Part shown: piece by piece, positions 41,392-50,673 of the stretch
Layout: the number at the start of each line of letters is the position of its first letter
Position numbering within the stretch: the first letter of the stretch is position 1
NCBI GenBank assembly: GCA_000508965.1
Contig: BAHV02000002.1
Location: 194,503 to 258,502, forward strand
Length of the DNA: 64,000 bases
From: Dielma sp000508965
GTDB taxonomy: Bacteria > Bacillota_I > Bacilli_A > Erysipelotrichales > Erysipelotrichaceae
Direction: 5' to 3'
Translations under genes and position numbers: made by a program
Notes under the pieces: generated by a model
Database searches by the model: none
Told to the model about the DNA's origin: nothing
Seen by the model: the letters and a program-made list of their open reading frames with translations, nothing else

Positions 41392-42856
41392 ACTGCTAAC
41401 AAGTAAATGTCTTGCATTCCTATGCAATATCGTTATTATTCTTCTGCCTATTCTGGTATGGGACATTATTGTATTGTTTGTATTGGCGGGCATACTGCCG
41501 GCAGGAATGCTTGATGTGGTCGATCCATTTGTGGAAATTCTCATGATCGTATCATTACTGCTGACCAATGTCTTTATCGCGGTTTCATACGGTCAGACAT
41601 TTGGCGCGGTATCCTTTGATATCCGGGTTGTAGACTTAAGTAAGAAGAAGGCATCAAGACTGCAATGCATGCTTCGTGAACTGATCGGTTTCAGTCTGCC
41701 TTTTTTCATTTTGTACTGGCTGTTTAATTATATCGGTATCATCGCTTATCTGCTTGTCAATCTGCTGGTTATTTTGATTGATCCATACGGCCGTTCAATT
41801 GTTGATTATATTACACACACAAGAACGATTTCGGCATATGATGCAGGCGCGCCGGTGAAGAAGAAAATTGCTAAAAAAAACGAAGTTGAAGAAGTAAAAG
41901 AAATGATGAAAACACAGCCTGCAGTGGTTCCTGCACCAGCAGTACAGGAAGTGCGAGACGGTGTTTATAAGGTTGATCTGCACATGCACTCCCGTTATAG
42001 TGATGACGGTGATTTCAGTGTTGAGGAACTGTTCGCGCAGGCAAAGCGCAATGGTATTCAGACAATTTCCATTGCTGATCACAACAGCATTAAGGCTAAT
42101 TTTGAAGCGGCGATATTGGCCGGCCGTTATCAAATTAATTATATCCCGGGCATTGAAATGGATTGTTCCTTCCATGGCACGAATCTGCATCTGTTAGGTT
42201 ATGGCATTGATTATAAAGATGAACGTTATATTCAGCTCAGCAACTACCATTTGAAACAGGAGCGCAAGGCTTCCATCGAACGAGTGGATAAATTTGAAGC
42301 AGTCACCGGCTTGAAGCTTGATGTGGATTTACTTCTGTCAATGAACAATGCCGGTATTATTACCGGGGAAATGATTGGCGAACAGCTTCTGAACAATCCT
42401 GCTTATGCGGATGAAGAATTATTAAAGCCATATCGTGTCGGCGGTGAACGCAATGATAACCCATATGTAAATTTCTATTGGGACTTTTTTGCCCAAGGGA
42501 AACCAGCCTATGTTGATATAGCCTACCCTACGATGCAGGATATGGTTGAGCTGATTAAGGATACCGGCGGTATTCCGATCCTTGCCCATCCAAAGAAACC
42601 ATTTGGCTGTGACAGTGAAACATTAAAAGCTATTCTTGACTGCGGTGTACGCGGACTGGAAGTCTTCAGCAGTTATCATAGTCCTGAGGAAATTGCCTGT
42701 TATCTGCAGATCGTCAAAGAGACATCATGCTTAGTAACATGTGGAAGTGATTTCCATGGCAAGACAAAGCCAAGTATTAAAATGGGTGTCAGCGGAGCTG
42801 AACCTAAATATGATAAACTAATTTCCATCTTTACCAAGAAATTTATTGATGCATAA
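41381..42856 (+). CDS. RDD-domain membrane protein fused to a PHP phosphoesterase
   Basis: 491 aa from ATG 41381 (AAAGGTGA upstream). Residues 1-150 form an RDD-type membrane domain with three or four hydrophobic segments and the motif SFDIRVVDLSKKKASRLQCM. A charged linker (160-192) leads to a PHP phosphoesterase domain: VDLHMHSRYSDDGDFSVEEL (His201, His203), IADHNSI, GIEMDC, PILAHPKKP and CGSDFHGKTKP. All the usual PHP metal ligands are there. PHP relatives include the RNase AM/TrpH 5'-3' nucleases and phosphoesterases of nucleotide phosphates. A membrane-tethered version is unusual. It is the last gene of the rsmG-parB transcript, closed by a UUCG terminator. Substrate unknown. Confidence 0.85.
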   Translation: MKNKLLTSKCLAFLCNIVIILLPILVWDIIVLFVLAGILPAGMLDVVDPFVEILMIVSLLLTNVFIAVSYGQTFGAVSFDIRVVDLSKKKASRLQCMLRELIGFSLPFFILYWLFNYIGIIAYLLVNLLVILIDPYGRSIVDYITHTRTISAYDAGAPVKKKIAKKNEVEEVKEMMKTQPAVVPAPAVQEVRDGVYKVDLHMHSRYSDDGDFSVEELFAQAKRNGIQTISIADHNSIKANFEAAILAGRYQINYIPGIEMDCSFHGTNLHLLGYGIDYKDERYIQLSNYHLKQERKASIERVDKFEAVTGLKLDVDLLLSMNNAGIITGEMIGEQLLNNPAYADEELLKPYRVGGERNDNPYVNFYWDFFAQGKPAYVDIAYPTMQDMVELIKDTGGIPILAHPKKPFGCDSETLKAILDCGVRGLEVFSSYHSPEEIACYLQIVKETSCLVTCGSDFHGKTKPSIKMGVSGAEPKYDKLISIFTKKFIDA

Positions 42857-42878
42857 GGGATCTTCGGATTCCTTTTTT
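42855..42878 (+). terminator. UUCG-loop terminator of the rsmG-parB-PHP transcript
   Basis: AAGGGATC-TTCG-GATTCCTT: 8-bp stem (one G-T pair) with a stable C(UUCG)G tetraloop and a T-run. Confidence 0.9.
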
Positions 42879-42883
42879 ACATT

Positions 42884-43879
42884 TTAAAGCATCGGATCAT
42901 TTTTTAATTCACGGTATTTTTGCGGTGTCATTTTATAAATTGCTTCAAATTTCTTATAGAAAAAGCCTAAATTATCATAACCTACTTTATTGGCAATTTC
43001 ATAAATCGGCATCTTGGTATTTGATAAATAGAAACATGCCTGACACATTCTTTGCAGAATGATCAATTCTTTAAATGATTTACCGGTGCCTTTTTTTATA
43101 TAAGCACTTAAATATTGAGGAGTGAAACCAAAAACATCGGCGGTGTCTTGAAGCGAAGTAGTAAAGCAATGATCTTCGATGTAGTTTAAGATAGACATTA
43201 AATGATTTTTGTTTTTCTTCTCATCCATCTGCTGATTTTTATATTTTCTCAATATTTCACAGAATAATAAAATCATATATGCGTCAATGACCTTGTCACT
43301 GCAAAATATCGGTTCATAATGCTCACATAAAATATTTTGAATAATTGTGTGAATTTGATTCTCTTCTTGTTTTTTAAATAATAGATACTGGTCATGTTTA
43401 GCATTAGAAGAAAGTGAATTAAGTAAAAAACTATTGATGATGCCATTATCCCCTAAACGATTTAAAAACCCCTGTGTTAAATATTCCTTGCGAATTTCAA
43501 TTGAAATGATGATATCTTCTTCATTTAGATAGGCGATGGAATGCGGTACATTTGTATCTAACATACATATATCCCCTTGTTCCATGAAAACTTTCTTACC
43601 ATCGATTGTCTGTGTACATTTTCCTGAATAAACATAAATAAATTCAATCACTGTATGAATATGCTCAGGAATAAAAGTGAAACGTGATTCTTTATTTACG
43701 ATAACATATTTATTTTCAAAGAGTGAATTAAAAGTAAATAAATACATTGAGCGGTCTTGATAGTTAATCTTTTGGATATTTTTATAGCGCTCAGACAGTG
43801 TTAAAGGATCATGGCCTTGATGATATTGTTCAGATTTTGTTAATTGAAATAAAGAAGCTTCTAGTTTTTTTATGTTCAT
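42884..43879 (-). CDS. AraC-family transcriptional regulator
   Basis: 331 aa. A cupin-like sensor domain occupies residues 60-140 (EHIHTVIEFIYVYSGKCTQ, MEQGDICMLDTNVPHSI). The C-terminal AraC double HTH occupies residues 225-325, including TADVFGFTPQYLSAYIKKGT and IANKVGYDNLGFFYKKFEAI, then MTPQKYREL. It is divergent from a PTS permease and phospho-beta-glucosidase pair, which it probably activates in the presence of the sugar. The start follows AGGTGATCCT. Confidence 0.9.
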   Translation of the reverse strand: MNIKKLEASLFQLTKSEQYHQGHDPLTLSERYKNIQKINYQDRSMYLFTFNSLFENKYVIVNKESRFTFIPEHIHTVIEFIYVYSGKCTQTIDGKKVFMEQGDICMLDTNVPHSIAYLNEEDIIISIEIRKEYLTQGFLNRLGDNGIINSFLLNSLSSNAKHDQYLLFKKQEENQIHTIIQNILCEHYEPIFCSDKVIDAYMILLFCEILRKYKNQQMDEKKNKNHLMSILNYIEDHCFTTSLQDTADVFGFTPQYLSAYIKKGTGKSFKELIILQRMCQACFYLSNTKMPIYEIANKVGYDNLGFFYKKFEAIYKMTPQKYRELKNDPML

Positions 43880-43941
43880 AGGATCACCTGGCTTAAGTTT
43901 AAAATATTAAGTTTGGTAAGTCAATGCGTTTCATTCGGAAA

Positions 43942-43970
43942 TTGTAAACGGATTCATTAACAGATATCAT
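43942..43970 (+). promoter_or_regulatory. Promoter of the PTS operon with an overlapping cre-like site
   Basis: TGTAAACGGATTCA (43943-43956) matches the CcpA consensus TGWAANCGNTNWCA at all but one position. It overlaps TTGTAA (43942-43947), which with TATCAT (43965-43970, 17-bp spacing) forms the likely promoter. CcpA bound here would block polymerase, giving glucose repression. Confidence 0.65.
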
Positions 43971-44016
43971 AATAGTGTAAGAACAGTTCTGACAAGTAAA
44001 AAAGAAAGGATAAGCG

Positions 44017-45867
44017 ATGGATATGAATAAAAAGCTTAAAATAGATGTATTATCGCCTGCGGTTGGACAGTATGTTCCTTTGTGTGAAGTCAAGGACGAG
44101 ACATTCAGCAGCGGTGTAATGGGGAGCGGCTTTGGCATTATTCCGCTAAAGGGTGTAATTTATGCACCAGTAAACGGAACTGTCTCAATGTTATTTCCTA
44201 CTGGTCATGCAATGGGTTTCACTGCTGAAAATGGTTTAGAAATTCTAGTTCATATCGGTATTGATACAGTGAACCTGAACGGCAAGGGGTTTGAAGTGCT
44301 GAAAAAAACCGGTGACACTGTGCATGCAAATGAACCGGTGATTAAGTTTGATATAGATGCGATTAAAGAAGCTGGCTTAGATCCAATAGTAATTGTGATT
44401 TATACGAATGACAGCAAGTATACGATTGAAAATTATGAAGCAGTTCAATTGGTATTGGATACAAGAGTAGCCCAATCCTTCAGGAAGGAAGCGAATGTGA
44501 TGAAAAAAGATTTAAGTAAGTATGAATATGGCGCCATGTGCTCAGAAATATTAGAAATTATCGGCGGCAAAGAAAATATCGCTAATGTATTCCACTGTAT
44601 TACTCGATTGAGAATTGTGCCGGTTAACCGTGATTTGGTTGATGTTGAAAAGCTGAAAAATGTGAAAGGTATTTTAAAGGTTGTTGAATCAAGCGGACAA
44701 ATTCAATGTGTAATTGGTACTACGGTACCTGAAGTATTCAATGAATTTATTGAAATTTCAGGTGTAACTGCCGAATCCACAAGTACCGGTAATATTAAAG
44801 AAAAGAAGCCCAACTTGATTACCCGCGGTCTCAATACCCTGGCATCCTGTGTCAGCCCGGGATTATACGCTATTGTTGCCGGCGGTATGATAAAGGGAAT
44901 TGTTGCTTTAATAACCGCTTTAGGCTTAGTGGACGCTTCATCACAAATCATTACCGTATTAAATGCTGTCGGTGACGCACCCTTCTATTTCATGCCGTTT
45001 ACCGTCGGCTTTAATGCCGCTAAACGATTTAAAGTAAAAGAAGTATTTGGTATCATGACAGCCGGTATTTTGATGTATTCTACGTTTGCAGCACCGGCAG
45101 AAGGAATCACCAGCTACGCTTTTGGTTTTCTGACAATACCGACCTATAATTATAAAGCATCAATATTTCCGGTAATATTGTCAGTGTGGATCTTCTCGGT
45201 GATCTTCCATTTCATTGATAAAAAAATGCCCAAGAATTTACGCATTGTCTTCTCAGGCGCGTTGTCATTCTTGATAGCTGCTCCTTTGTTTCTGGCCTTT
45301 GCTGCTCCAATCGGCAATGAAATTGCTAAGCTTATGACCGGTACGTTCGCATGGTTATTTACGAATGCAGGTCCGTTTGCCGGCGCGTTGTTCTGCGGCA
45401 TCATTCCTTTAACAATTATCTTTGGTATTAAAGGCTGGTCAGCCATTGAACTGCAGAATTTATCAACCTTAGGTTATGATTATATGCTGCCTAATTTCTT
45501 CTATTCAAATTTAGCTGTATCCGGTGCGATCCTCGCTTATTCGTTAAAGCAAAAACCAAGTGATAACCGATCAGCAGCAATCTCTACCGGCTTAGTATGT
45601 ATTTTAGGCATTACTGAACCTGCCTTGTATGGTTATGCACTGCCGGAAAAGAAGCCTTTATATGCGGCGATGCTGGGCGGCGCGATTGCCGGAGCTGTGG
45701 CGATGCTCTTAGGTGTTGTGACCTATGCATTCTCAATGCCCGGTATTACAAGTATCGCAACATATGTAGACAATGGAAGCAATTTCCTGATGCTGCTGAT
45801 TACGATGGCAGTAGCATGGGGAGCATCATTTGCGATTTCATATGCGATTACTAAGAAAGAACAATAG
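44017..45867 (+). CDS. PTS beta-glucoside-type permease with IIA-IIB-IIC order
   Basis: 616 aa, importing and phosphorylating a sugar. Residues 1-160 are a glucose-family EIIA (Crr-like): PLKGVIYAPVNGTVSML, His64 in PTGHAMGF and phosphorylated His79 in VHIGIDTVNL. Residues 165-245 are EIIB with the active Cys194 in FHCITRLRIVPVN. The rest is the EIIC membrane channel, with the family loop GITEPALYGYALPEKKPL. In classical BglF-type proteins the order is B-C-A; here EIIA leads. The GH1 enzyme follows at 9 bp, so the substrate is probably a beta-glucoside or a related disaccharide. Confidence 0.92.
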   Translation: MDMNKKLKIDVLSPAVGQYVPLCEVKDETFSSGVMGSGFGIIPLKGVIYAPVNGTVSMLFPTGHAMGFTAENGLEILVHIGIDTVNLNGKGFEVLKKTGDTVHANEPVIKFDIDAIKEAGLDPIVIVIYTNDSKYTIENYEAVQLVLDTRVAQSFRKEANVMKKDLSKYEYGAMCSEILEIIGGKENIANVFHCITRLRIVPVNRDLVDVEKLKNVKGILKVVESSGQIQCVIGTTVPEVFNEFIEISGVTAESTSTGNIKEKKPNLITRGLNTLASCVSPGLYAIVAGGMIKGIVALITALGLVDASSQIITVLNAVGDAPFYFMPFTVGFNAAKRFKVKEVFGIMTAGILMYSTFAAPAEGITSYAFGFLTIPTYNYKASIFPVILSVWIFSVIFHFIDKKMPKNLRIVFSGALSFLIAAPLFLAFAAPIGNEIAKLMTGTFAWLFTNAGPFAGALFCGIIPLTIIFGIKGWSAIELQNLSTLGYDYMLPNFFYSNLAVSGAILAYSLKQKPSDNRSAAISTGLVCILGITEPALYGYALPEKKPLYAAMLGGAIAGAVAMLLGVVTYAFSMPGITSIATYVDNGSNFLMLLITMAVAWGASFAISYAITKKEQ

Positions 45868-45876
45868 AGGTGGAAT

Positions 45877-47337
45877 ATGAAAAAAGGATTTTCTGAAGGA
45901 TTTTTATGGGGCGGCGCAATTGCGGCTTCACAGGCAGACGGCGCTTATAATCAAGGCGGTAAAGGTTTAGATACTCAGGATCTAAGATATTTCGATGCGG
46001 CTTGGACTAAGGAAGAGCGTGCGATGTTTAAAAACCGCAGAATCAATGGTGAAAAATATAAAAAGGCATTAACTGATGATGATATCGTTCACTATCCTTT
46101 CAGATGGGGGATCGATTTCTATAACCATTATAAAGAGGACGTGAAGTTATTTGCGGAATTAGGCATCAAAGTATTGCGCACATCGATTAACTGGGCAAGA
46201 ATTTATCCTAATGGCGATGATGAAATGCCCAATGAAGAGGGAATTAAATTTTATATAGATTTATTTGATGAATGCCGAAAATACGGTATTAAAGTATTCG
46301 CAACCATTCTTCATTACAATATACCTGTGCATCTGGTAGAAAAATACGGCGGCTGGAAGAACCGGAAAACAATTGATTTTTATGTTAACTATGCGGTGAC
46401 ATTATTTGAAAGACTTGGTGACAGAGTTGATTATTGGCTTCCCTTCAATGAATTTAATGCCGGTAGATTTAATCCTTATAACGGAGTATGCCTTGTGGAG
46501 GATCAGGAACCAGATTATGTTAATGCGATATTCCAATGTCTACATCATCAATTTATCGCTAATGCATTAACAATAAAAGCGGGGCATGAGATTTTGCCGG
46601 GGTCAATGATTGGCGGTATGATTGCCAGATTTACAACATACCCGGCCACTTGTCATCCTGATGATGTGATGCAGATGATTTTAGATGATCAATATTCAAA
46701 TTGGTTTTATCTGGATGTAATGGCAAGAGGAAAATATCCTGCCTATATTGAACGATATTTTGATAAAGAAAATATTCAGATTAAAAAAGAAGCGGGCGAT
46801 GATATGATTTTAAGTGAAAATACGATTGATTTCACAGCTTTCTCATATTATTTCTCACAGGTTTCTACCACCAAACAAGGCTGGGAGAAGACCGCGGGAA
46901 ATCTGATCATGGCCAATAAAAACCCATACTTAGAAACAAGTGAATGGGGATGGCAGAAAGATCCGGTTGGACTGCGTATTACGTTAAATCAGATTTATGA
47001 TCGTTATCAATTGCCGGTATTTGTCGCCGAAAATGGATTAGGTGCCAAAGATAACCTTGAAGCTGACGGAACTATACACGATCCGTATAGAATTGATTAT
47101 TTGAAAACTCATATTGCGCAAATGAAAGAGGCAGTAATCGATGGCGTTGATTTGTTGGGATATACAATGTGGGGCTTCATCGATATTGTCTCATGCGGAC
47201 CTATGGAAATGAGTAAGCGCTATGGAGTAATCTATGTTGACCGAGACGATGAGGGAAAGGGAACCAATAAGCGATACAAAAAAGATTCTTTTTACTGGTA
47301 TAAAAAATGTATCGAAACTAACGGTGATATTGAATAA
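45877..47337 (+). CDS. GH1 6-phospho-beta-glycosidase
   Basis: 486 aa. The N-terminal GH1 signature is FLWGGAIAASQADGAYN. The acid/base Glu is in WLPFNEFN near residue 188 and the nucleophile Glu in VFVAENGLG near residue 388. SKRYGVIYVDRDD near the C-terminus carries the Ser-Lys-x-Tyr phosphate clamp of 6-phospho-glycosidases. GAGGTGG precedes the start. The enzyme hydrolyses the phosphorylated disaccharide delivered by the upstream permease. Whether it is a glucoside or galactoside cannot be judged. Confidence 0.93.
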   Translation: MKKGFSEGFLWGGAIAASQADGAYNQGGKGLDTQDLRYFDAAWTKEERAMFKNRRINGEKYKKALTDDDIVHYPFRWGIDFYNHYKEDVKLFAELGIKVLRTSINWARIYPNGDDEMPNEEGIKFYIDLFDECRKYGIKVFATILHYNIPVHLVEKYGGWKNRKTIDFYVNYAVTLFERLGDRVDYWLPFNEFNAGRFNPYNGVCLVEDQEPDYVNAIFQCLHHQFIANALTIKAGHEILPGSMIGGMIARFTTYPATCHPDDVMQMILDDQYSNWFYLDVMARGKYPAYIERYFDKENIQIKKEAGDDMILSENTIDFTAFSYYFSQVSTTKQGWEKTAGNLIMANKNPYLETSEWGWQKDPVGLRITLNQIYDRYQLPVFVAENGLGAKDNLEADGTIHDPYRIDYLKTHIAQMKEAVIDGVDLLGYTMWGFIDIVSCGPMEMSKRYGVIYVDRDDEGKGTNKRYKKDSFYWYKKCIETNGDIE

Positions 47338-47353
47338 TTAAATGATATTATAT

Positions 47354-47392
47354 AAAGCAGTATCTTTCATGAGGAGATCCTGCTTTTGCTTA
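47354..47392 (+). terminator. Terminator of the PTS-GH1 operon
   Basis: AAAGCAG (47354-47360) pairs with CTGCTTT (47380-47386) across a 19-base loop. The T-run is short. Confidence 0.5.
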
Positions 47393-47456
47393 TTTTAGCT
47401 AAGTGATTTGTGCATTTATAAGTGGTCTTAAGCATAGAATGCCATGAGGTGATTGA

Positions 47457-47840
47457 ATGTTTGACTGTCTGAATTGCATCATGGTAGATTTGCTGATCCA
47501 ATTTTCGCCCTATGTACTCTGGGCCATTTGTTTTGTGTTTCTGCTCAGCAATGCCGTCAGTCTTGAATTTTATCATACATATGTAAGATTTATGCCATTG
47601 TTAACGCTTCTTACGATATTAAGATTTTGTAAGGCGACCAATGGTGAGGCGCTATTTGCCTGTCATCCATATGGCTGCGGTATCTATGTGATGCAGGGAC
47701 TGATACCATGGCTTCTCATTCAGTTCTTCGGCTTTGTGGGGATGGAGCTTTCGTTATTCTTTATAATTGGTCTGCATTATTTCAGTGATCGCTATCTTAT
47801 TTTTATGGAAGATAAACTGCCCTCAATGAAGATAAAATAA
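47457..47840 (+). CDS. Small membrane protein of unknown function
   Basis: 127 aa with three hydrophobic segments (about residues 9-30, 42-58 and 78-105). Between segments two and three is FCKATNGEALFACHPYGCG, which has three cysteines and a His. The start has GAGGTGA upstream. It stands between the PTS operon and the metG T-box with no obvious partner. Not recognised. Confidence 0.6.
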   Translation: MFDCLNCIMVDLLIQFSPYVLWAICFVFLLSNAVSLEFYHTYVRFMPLLTLLTILRFCKATNGEALFACHPYGCGIYVMQGLIPWLLIQFFGFVGMELSLFFIIGLHYFSDRYLIFMEDKLPSMKIK

Positions 47841-47891
47841 TACTTTTTGATTGTTTAGGCATGGTTTAATTAAGGAATCATTGACTTTTAC

Positions 47892-48143
47892 TTGATTAAA
47901 GAAAAATAATTGCATATAATAATCAAGTAAAGGTTAAGACGGAAAGAGTAGTACCCAATGAACTGACAGAGAGCGGATGGCTGGTGGAAATCCGCAGGGA
48001 TAAGGGTATGAAGATGGCTCCTGAACTGTTTTTCTGAATCGTTAGGAAAAAACGTAACTGCGCGTTAAGCAGATGAGGTGTACGATGTACACAAATTAAG
48101 GTGGTACCACGAGATTTCGTCCTTTGGCGGAATCTTTTTTTTA
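47892..48143 (+). promoter_or_regulatory. Methionine T-box leader of metG
   Basis: Promoter TTGATT (47892-47897), 17 bp, TATAAT (47915-47920). The leader has stem I beginning near AGTAGTACCCAATGAACTGACAG, a specifier loop GGGTATGAAG whose AUG (48008-48010) matches Met, the T-box AAGGTGGTACCACG (48098-48111), and a terminator hairpin with loop at 48123-48125, 48112-48135, followed by a run of T. Uncharged tRNA-Met should favour antitermination and so raise MetRS expression. Confidence 0.92.
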
Positions 48144-48163
48144 TTAAAGCAGGAGGATGCGAC

Positions 48164-50110
48164 ATGAAAAATAAAGGTAAATATTATTTGACGACGGCGA
48201 TTGCCTATACGTCAGGGAAACCGCATATCGGCAATACGTACGAAATTATACTTTCAGATGCGATTGCCCGTTATCGCCGCTCACAGGGATATGATGTATT
48301 CTTTCAGACAGGAACTGATGAACATGGACAGAAAATTGAAGAAAAGGCAGTAGCTGCCGGAGTTACACCACAGGCATATGTCGATGGTGTGGCAGATGTG
48401 ATTCGCGAGAATTATAAACTGATGAATATTTCTTACGATTATTTTGTGAGAACAACCGATGATTATCATGTGAAGCAGGTACAGAAAATATTTAAAAAGC
48501 TTTATGAACAGGGCGATATTTACAAAGGTAAATATGAAGGACTGTATTGTACGCCATGTGAGTCCTTCTGGACTGAAAGTCAGCTTGTCGATGGGAAATG
48601 CCCTGACTGCGGCCGGCCAGTTCAGAAAGCAACGGAGGAAGCATATTTCTTCAATCTTCAGAAATATGCTCAGCGCTTGATTGATCATATTGAATCTCAT
48701 CCTGAATTTATTCAGCCTGAATCAAGAAAAAATGAAATGCTGAATAATTTCATCAAACCGGGACTACAGGATCTTTGCGTTTCCAGAACTTCTTTTAAAT
48801 GGGGTATTCCGGTTGATTTTGATGATAAGCATGTGGTTTATGTATGGATTGATGCGTTATCAAACTATATTACAAGCTTAGGATTTGATGCGGATGGCAG
48901 CCATGGTGAAAACTATAAGAAATACTGGCCGGCAGATGTTCATGTCATCGGTAAGGATATTCTGAGATTTCATACGATCTATTGGCCGATTATGCTGATG
49001 GCATTAGGACAGCCACTGCCTAAACAGGTATTTGGTCATCCTTGGCTTTTAGTCGGTGATGGTAAAATGAGTAAATCCAAAGGCAATGCCATCTATGCGG
49101 ATGAGCTGGTGAAGTATTTCGGTGTCGATGCTGTGCGTTATTTCTGCCTAAGTGAAATGCCTTATGCTCAGGATGGCACAATTACATGGGAACTGATGAT
49201 TGAAAGAATCAATTCTGATTTGGCGAATGTACTCGGCAATCTGGTGAATCGTACCATTTCAATGACCAATAAATATTTTGAGGGTGTGATTAGTAATCCT
49301 GAGGTTAATGAACCGCTGGATGAAGAACTGAAACAGGCGGCGATGAACGCGGTTAAGGGCGTTGAGAAGAAGATGGATGAGCTGCGCGTTGGTGATGCGA
49401 TTGCGGAAATTTTCGTTCTGCTTAAACGCTGCAACAAATACATTGATGAGACAACACCTTGGACATTGGCGAAAGAAGGCAAAAATGATCGTCTGGCGAC
49501 AGTGCTGTATAATTTGCTTGAAGGTATCCGTATTGCGGCTATTCTGCTTGAACCATTCCTGCCGGAAACGGCGAAAAAGATTTTCGCACAGTTGAATACA
49601 GAAGTAACTGATTTAGATACTTGCGAAAGCTTCGGTCATTTGGAATGCGGTAAAAAAGTCATCGCTAAACCAGAGATCCTATTTGCCCGCATCGATGCGA
49701 AGGAAATGCTGGATACTATCGAAAAGGATCATGAAAAAGCGGCTGAACCAGTAAAGGAAGCTGTTAAAGAAGTGGAAAAGAAACCGGAAATTACTTTTGA
49801 TGATTTCTCTAAATTAGAATTAAAAACAGGCACAGTTTTGAAATGTGAAAAACATCCTAAGGCGGATAAGCTTTTAGTTTCCCAAATCGACGTAGGCAAT
49901 GGTGATGTGCGTCAGATTGTCAGTGGTATTGCGACCCATTTTACGCCTGAAGAAATGGTAGGCAGACAAGTGATCGTAGTAACAAATCTTAAACCTGCTA
50001 AGCTGCGCGGTATTGAAAGTCAAGGCATGATCTTGGTCGGTGAAACAGAGAATGATGAACAGTTGGCATTAGCTGCCTGTGATTTGCCGAATGGCTCAAT
50101 CGTACGTTAA
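48164..50110 (+). CDS. metG: Methionyl-tRNA synthetase
   Basis: Class I synthetase, 648 aa from ATG 48164, which follows AGGAGG; earlier in-frame codons fall in the leader terminator. HIGH-type motif SGKPHIGNTYE (residues 15-25). Zinc knuckle CTPCESFW...CPDCG near 127-150 (four Cys). KMSKS motif GDGKMSKSKGN near residue 305. The C-terminal EMAPII/Trbp111-like tRNA-binding domain (about 545-648) has FSKLELKTGTVLKCEKHPKA. A T-box for Met controls it. A GNAT gene starts at its stop (TAATG). Confidence 0.97.
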   Translation: MKNKGKYYLTTAIAYTSGKPHIGNTYEIILSDAIARYRRSQGYDVFFQTGTDEHGQKIEEKAVAAGVTPQAYVDGVADVIRENYKLMNISYDYFVRTTDDYHVKQVQKIFKKLYEQGDIYKGKYEGLYCTPCESFWTESQLVDGKCPDCGRPVQKATEEAYFFNLQKYAQRLIDHIESHPEFIQPESRKNEMLNNFIKPGLQDLCVSRTSFKWGIPVDFDDKHVVYVWIDALSNYITSLGFDADGSHGENYKKYWPADVHVIGKDILRFHTIYWPIMLMALGQPLPKQVFGHPWLLVGDGKMSKSKGNAIYADELVKYFGVDAVRYFCLSEMPYAQDGTITWELMIERINSDLANVLGNLVNRTISMTNKYFEGVISNPEVNEPLDEELKQAAMNAVKGVEKKMDELRVGDAIAEIFVLLKRCNKYIDETTPWTLAKEGKNDRLATVLYNLLEGIRIAAILLEPFLPETAKKIFAQLNTEVTDLDTCESFGHLECGKKVIAKPEILFARIDAKEMLDTIEKDHEKAAEPVKEAVKEVEKKPEITFDDFSKLELKTGTVLKCEKHPKADKLLVSQIDVGNGDVRQIVSGIATHFTPEEMVGRQVIVVTNLKPAKLRGIESQGMILVGETENDEQLALAACDLPNGSIVR

Positions 50111-50550
50111 TGAGTGAGCTGATTGAATTCAGACTCATTGATTTAAACTCAAAGGATTACCTGATTGAAAAACAGCTGCGTGAGGATATGCTGAGAAAAC
50201 CGCTGGGAATGATCCTGTCACATGAGGATCTGCGTTTCGATCATTTGTTTACTCATGCCGGTGCTTTTATTCAGGGCCATCTAGTCGGCTGTCTGATCTG
50301 GCGTAATGTTAGTGAAACATGTGTCCAGATCAAGCAAGTATGTGTGCATCACTCTTATCAGAAAAGACATGTTGGTTCTTCGCTCATGAAATATGCAGAA
50401 CAGAAAATACGCCAAACTGGTTATCGGGAAATCATGCTGCATGCAAGAAGCAATGCATGGTCATTTTATCAGCGGTTGGGTTATGAATATAGCAGTGATG
50501 AGTTTAAAGAGGTTGGCATCATTCATCGTGAAATGCGTAAACTATTATAG
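50110..50550 (+). CDS. GNAT-family N-acetyltransferase
   Basis: 146 aa. Motif A is QVCVHHSYQKRHVGSSLM (residues 75-92), with a degenerate acetyl-CoA loop K-R-H-V-G-S-S in place of Q-x-x-G-x-G/A. It is followed by the helix YAEQKIRQTGYREIMLHARSN, and the C-terminal FYQRLGYEYSS is typical. The pattern resembles ElaA-like enzymes. Coupled to metG (one-base stop/start overlap), so it too falls under the Met T-box. Substrate unknown. Confidence 0.85.
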   Translation: MSELIEFRLIDLNSKDYLIEKQLREDMLRKPLGMILSHEDLRFDHLFTHAGAFIQGHLVGCLIWRNVSETCVQIKQVCVHHSYQKRHVGSSLMKYAEQKIRQTGYREIMLHARSNAWSFYQRLGYEYSSDEFKEVGIIHREMRKLL

Positions 50551-50557
50551 ATATAGG

Positions 50558-50588
50558 ACGGAAATGGTTTTACTGTTTCCGTTTTTTT
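50558..50588 (+). terminator. Terminator of metG-GNAT
   Basis: ACGGAAA (50558-50564) pairs with TTTCCGT (50576-50582), followed by TTTTTT. Confidence 0.85.
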
Positions 50589-50596
50589 ATAAATTA

Positions 50597-50636
50597 TGAC
50601 AAACTACTTTGTCTGTCGTAGTAGTTGTGCTATACT
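50597..50636 (+). promoter_or_regulatory. Promoter and inverted repeat before padR
   Basis: TTGTCT (50609-50614), 16 bp, TATACT (50631-50636). ACAAACTACT (50599-50608) is near-complementary to AGTAGTTGT (50620-50628) on the other side of the -35, so a PadR-type repressor may bind here and control its own gene. Confidence 0.55.
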
Positions 50637-50673
50637 AAAGGTACTTCATCAGGTGGAGTAGTTAGGAGGCGCT

